Shown: one piece after another, positions 56,783 through 64,000 of the stretch
How the letters are laid out: each line of letters begins with the position of its first letter
Position numbering within the stretch: the stretch's first letter is position 1
Assembly (NCBI GenBank): GCA_021292165.1
Contig: JAHFWL010000966.1
Span: 1 to 64,000 of the forward strand
Source of the DNA: Shinisaurus crocodilurus
Taxonomy: Eukaryota > Chordata > Lepidosauria > Squamata > Shinisauridae
Direction of reading: 5' to 3'
Length of the DNA: 64,000 bases
Made by a program: the position numbers and the translations under genes
Notes under the pieces: generated by a model
The model's database searches: none
Told to the model about the DNA's origin: nothing
What the model saw: the letters and a program-made list of their open reading frames with translations, nothing else

Positions 56783-58177
56783 AGGCTGTCAAAATTCTGT
56801 ATGCACAGACAGATATTGTATCTCCTGAAGACATCTCAGGATGTCTTACATTTTTAATAGTTCACACACACTGATTCCTATATGGTTAATGATCAGCAAG
56901 GGATGACAGTTTGCTATGCACCAGCATCTAGATTCCAGCTGAAATACAGCTTCGAAAACTCTTACTGATCACTTAATGCAAATCAGCTCATTGACAATTC
57001 TCTGTTATAGACCTTAAAATGGTGTCCTGATGGTTAGCAAAAGAGCCATTTAAGTGCAATGATTGCTGTACTCATTAGAGTGTGGTCTAGTGCAGTGTCT
57101 GCACTGAGTGGTGGAAAATCCATAGCATGCTATTTTCTACTTATTACACAATTCAGATTAAGAAAATTACAGGTCCAGTGAGCCTTTTTAACCCGTTCAA
57201 GTCTCCTTCAGAATAGTGGATGCTAGAAATATTTTGGATGTTTCTTGTCCACTTGTTTCTTTGTTTCATTTATCTGGTGAGAGAGAATGGATGAGACAGG
57301 TACACTTATGGGCACTTTGTGATTATCCTTTTATTAGTTATTCTTGCACAATAGCACTGGGGAGCATAAAGGTTTACATAGCTCTGGCAAAAGGCAGGCT
57401 TGTACTCCAAGGAGATTGCAATCCAAGGGCTGTTTTGCACAACAATGATTTCCTGACATGGAGCAACTCCCCCAAGTGTGCTGTGTGAATGGCTCCTACA
57501 CACAATTTGTTATCTGACAAAACCATGCCTACAGCATTTTTAGACTGCTCTTTCTAAATGCTTCAGAGCAGTATACAGATTTTCTACAGCATTCAAAACG
57601 TCATAAAAACACATTAAAATAATAAATGAGACTAAAGGGGACCTCAAACATACAGCTAATAAAATAAATATATCAATTTCAGCTCAGCCCTTCTCGATAA
57701 CATGTGCATTTTATCCCACCTGCCTACTGAAGTTCAGTGGGCTCAGATTGGCCTCTTCATGGAGGGAGTTGCAGTTGTCGGGCAATGAGGAAAGGGGAAG
57801 ACGGCACAAGGGTGGAAGGGCTTTGCCCTTGCAAAAGTTGCTCAGAAGCTGGTTTTCAGATCTTGTCCAGCTATCACATCATCCTTTCTTCCAAGCCTGG
57901 TAATCTGAATGCACACTTGTGGATTGCTGTCCGGCTATGTTTACAATAACCTGAGGATCTTCCCTAAATGTGCATGCAAACCACCAGGTTCAGAGCAGAG
58001 GGAACAAGTAGGTCCTGCTCCTGCAACAAAATGTTGCAGTATGGAGTGCTTCTGTTCAGGGTTCCAGACAACCACCCATGCCCTTTTCCAGGATACTCTA
58101 TTCCATTCCCACACCCACACACCACACACAGTTTTCTATATCCTTTATAGACAAAGACACGCAGCATTCACTATTAG
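56783..58177. other. Non-coding interval
   Basis: No supported exon. An L2-like tail is possible near 57540-57700. Open frames at 57909-58217 have no family. Confidence 0.4.
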
Positions 58178-58179
58178 TA

Positions 58180-58431
58180 CAGGCAGTCCCCAGGTTACGA
58201 ACAAGAGCCGTTCTTAACAATGTCTTTAAGTCGAATTTGTATGTAAGTTGAAACAGCATAGCGTCCTATACGTTAAAATTGGCATTTACGCACATTGCGT
58301 AAATTACGCAAATTGTGTAGTATACTACACTATGTACTCTATGTAAACGACGTAGCGCCGGGGAATCCAGAAGTCCGTTCTTAAGTATGGGTTGTCTGTA
58401 AGTCGGACGTTCTAAATTCAGGGACTGCTTG
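58180..58431. mobile_element. Mariner/Tigger-like MITE
   Basis: TA|CAGGCAGTCCCCAGGTTACG at the left and GGGACTGCTTG|TA at the right. The outer 11 bp match 10 of 11 as inverted repeats, then diverge. Internal 'cttaagtatgggttgtctg' is typical of this class. 252 bp, non-coding. Confidence 0.75.
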
Positions 58432-58547
58432 TATATAGCAGTGTTTTCCAAACTGTTCTGCAGAACCCAGGTGTTCCATGCAATGTGACTTTATTCTGCT
58501 CTCTTTATTATTTCTTCTTTGTAAAATATAAAACATCCCCCCCCCCC

Positions 58548-58668
58548 AAGGCCTGGTTATTACTTGGATGGGAGACCCCTCCTCTAGTTTCCTGCATTGA
58601 GCAGGGGGTTGGACTCGATGGCCTTGTAGGCTCCTTCCAACTCTATGATCTATGAAATCTATGAAATC
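58548..58668 (+). mobile_element. 5S rRNA-derived SINE, copy 6, 5' truncated
   Basis: Begins within the 5S block ('aaggcctggttattacttgg') after a poly-C run and keeps the whole tail. Confidence 0.85.
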
Positions 58669-59740
58669 AAAAATCAGACACATTTTGAGCATTATCTGCG
58701 GAATTTTTTGTTATGAAAATAGGCTTCATTTCCTCTATTTATTTTGCTCCAAAATTCCCCTGACACCCCCCCTTATCCTGGGGGCATTGTGTACCCCCCC
58801 TCAGATGAACATTTATGAGTTCTGTCAATATATTTCAAGCCCAAAAGTGTTCCATGGCCAAATTAGTTTGGGGAACACTGGTCTATAGCGTATTCCTCGC
58901 TGTCAAAGCTCAGCTGTAGGGAGCCATTCAGTGCGAGGCAAGATGCGAGCCAGGAGCCAAGCCCGGAGGTTACAGCAGGGATGGTCAGTACCAAAGAACA
59001 AGCCACAAGTCAGACCATCATTGCCAAAGCAAAGTCCCAGCCTAAAAGGAAGCCTTTTGTAGCCATTCCTGATGGGGAAAGCCAAGGGCCAGTTGAGATT
59101 TTTAGCACCTGGGAGCCCTTTACTGCCTAGGGAGACGTCCCTCTATGCAACCCCGGTGGCTGACCACATGGGTTCTTGGCTTTAGCTCTAGCAGTTCCTG
59201 GTATTCACCCATTTATATAAGCCACCAGGGTCAGAGTAGGAGGAAGAATGAAATTCCCAGGGAAGAGAAAGTTGAGGCACCTCTGCCCTACTGGATTCCT
59301 CTGCCAACTCCCCATTTTCCTTTCTACTGCATGCCAAGGGATTCGCGTATGTGAATTTTGGGACTAATCACTTAAATGTTACAGGCCAGGAGCCACCCAC
59401 AGGCTGATGTTTGACCATCCCTCAGAGCATCACCATTATGCAGCTGCCTAATGGTACACATTTCCCCCCAACAACAATGTATTGTTCCCTGTTGTAATGC
59501 ACAGTATTTTGAGGTCCCTTTGTCTTGAATGAGCTATGAAGACCCAGTAGCTTTACAAAAGATCTGCTCCTGGTGAAGACGAAAACTGCTGGAATTGATT
59601 TTTTGATATAGATCAACACAGCTGCCCGAATGTTTGGAATCTCCTGGATGCGTGGCTATGAGTACCGTCATGATGAGTGAGTGCCTGCACTTCAACATTT
59701 TCCAATACACCACTGCTAGCAAAAAAAACTAGAGATGTGT
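58669..59740. other. Non-coding interval
   Basis: No recognised gene. A TATA-like 'atttatataagccaccagg' near 59210 could be chance or an old LTR. Confidence 0.4.
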
Positions 59741-59799
59741 ACAAATGGCCTATTGGAATTCCCCAACTGAATGGTGGGCAGAGAAATGGGGGACGACGA

Positions 59800-59801
59800 C
59801 G

Positions 59802-59849
<48 letters not shown>

Positions 59850-60188
59850 GGGAATTCCCAACTCAAGGATGGAAAGCGGAATATCGGTGGTCAGTATAAG
59901 AGGTTTAAAGATGTTCTTAAGGCTAATCTAAAAAAATGCAATATAAACATCAAGAACTGGGAAGCTCTGGCCCATGAATGCTTTAATTGGAGGTTGGCCT
60001 TTCACAAAGGTCCTATGGACTTTGAAGAAGCCCGAGTGCAAGGTGAAATGGAGAAATGTGCTAAGCTAAAAGCACGTCAAACAAATCCTTTACAGCTCCA
60101 TCTTCCATCTGGAAACCTGTGTCCTCACTGTGGGAAGCTGTGTGGATCTAGAATTGGCCTCCACAGTCACTTACGGACCCATCGCTAG
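59800..60188 (+). pseudogene. LINE ORF C-terminal fragment with zinc-finger motif after (ATT)n
   Basis: After an ATT array (59801-59849) the frame reads GNSQLKDGKRNIGGQYKRFK, then WRLAFHKGPMDFEEARVQGE. It ends with a C2H2-like motif, LCPHCGKLCGSRIGLHSHLR followed by TH (60112-60185), and a stop. This C-terminal arrangement is known from metazoan non-LTR retrotransposons, where the polyprotein ends in a CxxC...HxxxH finger. The upstream reverse transcriptase is absent. The Ile run from the ATT array is not native. Confidence 0.7.
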
Positions 60189-60280
60189 AGTCTACAAAAT
60201 TTTATACAATTTCCTCTTTATATAATTTTCTTTTTGTAATTTTATCCTGGAAGACAATCTTACTCGGTCACGAGTGATCA

Positions 60281-60309
60281 CCTACTACTACTACTACTAC
60301 TACTACTAC

Positions 60310-60355
<46 letters not shown>

Positions 60356-60420
60356 TTCATTTCTATAGCACCCAATAGCTGAAGTTCTCTGGGTGGTTCA
60401 CAAAATTTTACTGAATTTCT
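60281..60420 (-). repeat. (CTA)n(TTA)n microsatellite and LINE 3' tail
   Basis: CTA then TTA arrays to 60355, followed by 'agcacccaatagctgaagtt' and 'ctgggtggttcacaaaat', the same tail as at 1381-1440. Confidence 0.7.
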
Positions 60421-60730
60421 CAGGGGGAAGAGAAATTCTCCAATATTTTCTCACAAGTAGGGCTCACCATTGGCAGGGGTTGTAGTACAGCTTCTTCCTT
60501 TTTTCCTAAGGGTTTTTTTTTGCCGGGAGGGGGTTGCACTGCCACTGCAAGTGGCAAAAGCATCATCTGCAGGGCAGCCGAACCCCCATTCTGCATTCTC
60601 CGTAATGCAGGTGTGAGGGCGGCAGTGTTGCGTCTAGTTCCAGGGAACAGGTGGAACTACTTCTATGCCAAAATCTGCCCTCAGATTTCCTGAAAAATTT
60701 CTTCCCCCATGAAAGAGGCTTTCATTTTAT

Positions 60731-60898
60731 TTCATAGATTTCATAGATCATAGAGTTGGAAGGAGCCTACAAGGCTATCGAGTCCAACCCCCTGCTCAAT
60801 GCAGGAAACTAGAGGAGGGGTCTCCCATCCAAGTAATAACCAGGCGTGACCCTGCTTAGCTTTCCACACTCAGACAAGCTGAGCCAGCGTAAGCCACA
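60731..60898 (-). mobile_element. 5S rRNA-derived SINE with CR1-like tail, copy 7
   Basis: Minus-strand copy with ATTTCATAG repeats, tail, 5S block and head ('gagccagcgtaagccaca'). Confidence 0.88.
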
Positions 60899-61530
60899 TG
60901 TATCTTTTATAGGGGAAAGCCCTATAAAAGAAATTACCTTATGATGTCTTCCCCTGGGCTTTAATAGAAGTGCAGGAAGCCAAGGAGGCTACAGGCTGTA
61001 ATATAATTACAGAATGAAAGATAGGACACTCTCACCTACTTCTTGGCCACCTCATAAGTAAGGTAAACACAAGAATCCTGAATCCAATCAAAGAGAATTT
61101 ATCCTAAATTTCCTTCTCATTCAAATTTCTTTTTGAAAGAAATTTCTTTTCTATCAAATTGAATGAGAATGGTCAAATAATGTAGATGATATTTTCAGCA
61201 CAACACTAAAATAAATTGACTGCAAACTTTTAAATAGATGAATGGATTAAAGCCTTCATCTCCAAAAGCCCATTGGTTAACATCTAGGAGTCTGGACTGC
61301 AGCTAACTGCTTCCACCTACGGACCAAAATTGTAATGTACTTCCTGTGCTTCCGTATTTTGTACTTCTGTATTTTGGCCTATAGTTGGTAGGAAGCCAAA
61401 GTATAGTGTGTTCCTCTGAACATATGGTTTGAAAACTGCTTCAGTTACAATTTTGTATTTGATGTCACTGAACTTTCACCATCTAAAGTTCTCCCAAACC
61501 AATTCTGTTTTCTTTGCTTTGAAGTTTAGA
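60899..61530. other. Non-coding interval
   Basis: No recognised gene or element. Confidence 0.4.
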
Positions 61531-61534
61531 GCAT

Positions 61535-61722
61535 GCTAAGCTTCCGCTGCTCACTAAAAACATGGCTGTTCAGGTGGGAATATGGGGTGGGCTAAGATTT
61601 TAAAATTTTATACTGTTTTAAATATATTTTATTCTGTATTTTATTGTGTTGTGCATCGCCCAGAGTGGCCGGTTTGCCGGCCAGATGGGCGATCCATAAA
61701 TGTAACAAATAAAATAAATAAA
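61535..61722 (+). mobile_element. L2-like LINE 3' end
   Basis: 'aagcttccgctgctcactaa', 'acatggctgttcaggtggga', then 'cgcccagagtggccggtttg' and an (AAAT)n tail. It is the + strand version of the piece at 8544-8780. Confidence 0.75.
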
Positions 61723-61732
61723 TGCTGTAGAC

Positions 61733-61865
61733 GTGTTCTCCAACCTTGGGTCCCCAGATGTTTTTGGCCTACAACTCCCAACATGCCCCAGCCAGCTACG
61801 CTGACTGGGGCATACTGGGAGTTGTAGGCCAAAAACATCTGGGGACCCAAGGTTGGAGAACACTG
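61733..61865. mobile_element. hAT (Buster-type) foldback MITE
   Basis: About 50-bp near-perfect arms (GTGTTCTCCAACCTTGGGTC at the left, its reverse complement at the right). Exact 8-bp duplication CTGTAGAC at 61725-61732 and 61866-61873, with a central TA. The left copy lacks the first two bases of the CAGTG end. Confidence 0.9.
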
Positions 61866-62018
61866 CTGTAGACTGTTGTCCATGGAAGCTCTCACCAAAT
61901 ATAGTATTATTTACTCCCAAATGTGCAAGATCAGTTTTTGTGCCTTTTGCTGTCATGGACCTGGATACACATCTCTAATTTGTTTCTGAAAGTAGTAAAT
62001 TATAACTTGTTCACAAGT

Positions 62019-62262
62019 ATGTGGCGTAGTGTGGCGTAGTGGTGAGTGTTGGACTGGGATTTGGGAGATCCAGGTTCTAGTCCCAAGTCAGCCATGAAAC
62101 TCACGGGGTGATTTTGGGCCAGTCACGGACTCTCAGCCTAACCTACCTGACAGGGTTGTTGTGAGGATAAAATGGAGAGGAGGAAGAGGATTATGTAAGC
62201 CACCTTGGGTTCTTTGCAGGAAAAAAGGCGGGGTAGAAATATAATAAATAAATAAATAAATG
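62019..62262 (+). mobile_element. MIR/CORE-like SINE, nearly complete
   Basis: tRNA-like head ('gtggcgtagtggtgagtgt', 'ccaggttctagtccc'). Core 'agcctaacctacctgacagg', 'ttgttgtgaggataaaatgg', 'aaggcggggtagaaat', (AAAT)n tail. The 'acctac...gggttgttgtgagg' block is the conserved MIR-type core and tail. Confidence 0.85.
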
Positions 62263-62705
62263 TTATTCAAGTTTGCGGTATGTACATTTACGTAAACAGA
62301 ATTAGTTAATTAGTACATTAAAAACAGGCAGTTAATCACTAAAAAAAGAAGCTTTTTAGCAATTAGCAATTTAGCGACCCTAGTTAAATATCCAATGAAG
62401 CAGTAGATTAGGTAATTTACCATTTGCTGAAGACAAAGCCCTGGGACTGTGGTAGGAAGTTATAGCAAGTGTTCTTTGTGGTACTAGATCATTGAGGGAA
62501 TGAACACAGTCCAGCCATCTAAGGAAAGCTTTCAGAGTGTGAACCCAGTGGGCAGGGAACATTTCATGGCCTGTCAACGGAGCCTGCATTGTCAAAGGCA
62601 AGCATTTTGCTCCTAAGTAGCGTAAGGCCAGACTGCTTTGTGCATTTGACCAAATGGGCTTTGACCCATAAAAATGTAAGACACAATATTGTTGTGAATC
62701 TTTAA

Positions 62706-63160
62706 GGAAGCAATCCTATAGCCCCCAGGCAGCATCTGAGGGGCCATAGGATATTTCAGGTTCCCTGATCCGAGGTCGGAGACAGCGCTCCAACCTTGGA
62801 GGGGGGAATCGGAGTTCCAACCCCCCACTTCCCTTCACAGCTGGTGCAGAAAGAACTGTGCCGGCTACTCTCTGAGGTCAGGAACTCAGCCTCAAAGAAG
62901 GGGGCATTTTGGTGGGCAGGGAAGGGAGGAAACTGGAGAGGCCAGGATGCGAGTTATCCTGAGGCATCTCCAGCCTCCTTCCCTCCCCCTCCGATGTGCC
63001 CCAGCTAGATGAGCAAAAAAGCAAAAGCAAAAATGCAGGACAGGAGGACAGGGAGTTGAAAATCACCTCCGCTGCTCCTCCTGCCCTGCATAGGATGCTC
63101 ATAAGCCTCCAAGTTCAAGGGCTGACAATCATCAAGGACACAACCCGTAGGATTACACCC
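62706..63160 (+). mobile_element. GC-rich MITE, copy 3 of about 450-bp family, complete
   Basis: Left GGAAGCAATCCTATAG and right CCGTAGGATTACACCC are inverted (12 of 16). TAA lies on both flanks (62703-62705 and 63161-63163). Interior blocks are shared with 3843 and 17930. No coding capacity. Confidence 0.8.
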
Positions 63161-63163
63161 TAA

Positions 63164-63545
63164 GGTACAGTCTTTTGAGAACTTTCCCTACTCAGACCTG
63201 GGGAGTTGGGGAGCAAAACAGTTTTGCAAAACCTCCTCCCTTATGCCACCTGCTTCACAGCTGCTGCCTCTTGGTTGTAATGGGGGTGTTCATCACACTC
63301 GCCACTGCGCCTGGGCAACATCTTTGTCAATGCATCCTACTTCCTTCCTGCCTAGGAGATGTCAGACAGAGGGTGGAAGGAGCTACCACTTCCTGTTCCT
63401 CAGGATACACCCCACCCCCTGCTGCATGGAGGATCTCTACACACGTACATCAGTTTGCCAGAATGCATGGCCTGGCCAGTGAGTTCCCTGGCAGTGAAAG
63501 GGCTAGCTTGTGCAGCTCCTTAACGCCCTTGTGCCTGCTTTTAAC
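63164..63545. other. Non-coding interval
   Basis: No recognised exon or element; the open frame at 63175-63585 runs into the MITE at 63546. Confidence 0.4.
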
Positions 63546-63680
63546 ACAGGGGCAGGCAACTTGTGGCCCTCCAGATATTGTTTGACTGCAATTCCCATCA
63601 GCCCTAGCCAATACAGCAATGGTGAGGGACCATGGGAGTTGCAGTCCAACAACAGCTGGATGGCCACAGGTTGTTCAACT
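63546..63680. mobile_element. Foldback MITE (CCTCCAGATGTTTTGG family)
   Basis: Starts CAGGGGCAGGCAACTTGTGG, ends 'ggttgttcaactctg'. Flanks TTTTAACA and CTTTAACT match 6 of 8 with central TA. Confidence 0.8.
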
Positions 63681-63685
63681 CTGCT

Positions 63686-64000
63686 TTAACTTGTTAGGCG
63701 GGTGATCTGAGCTCCCCATGCCAGATGAGGGTGAGGATGAAGATGATGGTGATGAGCAATCATTATGAAGTAAGAGTGAAGCTAAAGGCATGACATGATG
63801 CTTCCTGCTCTTACTCTGGCATCTTCTTGGTAGAAAAGAATAAGGAAGCACTGAAGAAACAGCACCTAACAGCAGTAGATAGCATGAATGGTACAAACCT
63901 GCCTGATGAAAAGGTGGTAACATTAGTCTGCCCTTAGTGGTGCCAACAGAAGTGAAGAAAGGATTCATATTCTACCTCCATGAGTCATTGCCCATTTTGC
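63686..64000. other. Non-coding interval
   Basis: No recognised gene or element; a GAT/GAA-rich stretch is near 63730-63760. Confidence 0.4.

Noticed and set aside
53000..64000. Search for the next BANK1 exon (acidic, YxxL/PPP-rich region)
   Set aside because: No open segment with fitting phase-1 acceptor and recognisable sequence was found; probably downstream.

Overview
This is nuclear vertebrate DNA, most likely from a squamate reptile (lizard or relative). No bacterial-style operon is present. The repeats are CR1, L2-like, L3-like and L1-like LINEs, tRNA-derived SINEs of the Sauria type, MIR/CORE-like SINEs, 5S rRNA-derived SINEs, and many hAT, Harbinger and mariner/Tigger miniature elements. 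That mixture is the squamate one; the exact species cannot be read from the window.

The only host gene I can support lies on the + strand. Six exons with GT-AG boundaries and mutually consistent phases (24411-24544, 26832-26973, 29419-29561, 33823-33946, 44067-44263, 52873-52975) join into one uninterrupted reading frame of about 281 codons. It reads as the middle of BANK1, the B-cell scaffold protein with ankyrin repeats: the end of the linker after the TIR-like domain, the DBB (Dof/BCAP/BANK) domain, the ankyrin region, and the start of the tyrosine/proline-rich tail. Counting from the human gene as I remember it, these would be exons 3 to 8. The N-terminal TIR-like exon was not found and is probably upstream; the later exons are probably downstream. 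The last exon (52873-52975) is the least certain.

The rest is intronic or upstream sequence filled with repeats. 1-9400: L2-like pieces, foldback elements, microsatellites. 9415-12349: a complete hAT element with 15-bp inverted ends and a perfect 8-bp target duplication, carrying a decayed transposase on the minus strand and a nested mariner-like piece. 12.4-24.4 kb: the first 5S-derived SINE, a CR1 3' end with about 190 codons still open, and a GC-rich inverted-repeat element (18604-19970). 24.4-53 kb: the BANK1 exons separated by LINE, SINE and foldback insertions, including a 690-bp hAT-like element built of GAGTC pentamers (49355-50044). 53-64 kb: more 5S SINEs, a Tigger-like MITE, the zinc-finger end of a LINE ORF, and a 455-bp TAA-flanked MITE.

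I found no new multi-gene system. The most unusual material is in the mobile elements: a 5S-headed SINE with a CR1-like tail (seven copies), a set of foldback hAT MITEs whose target duplications share a central TA, the GAGTC element, a 34-bp perfect hairpin, a 47-bp identical duplication on either side of two BANK1 exons, and a BANK1 splice acceptor that abuts a repeat.
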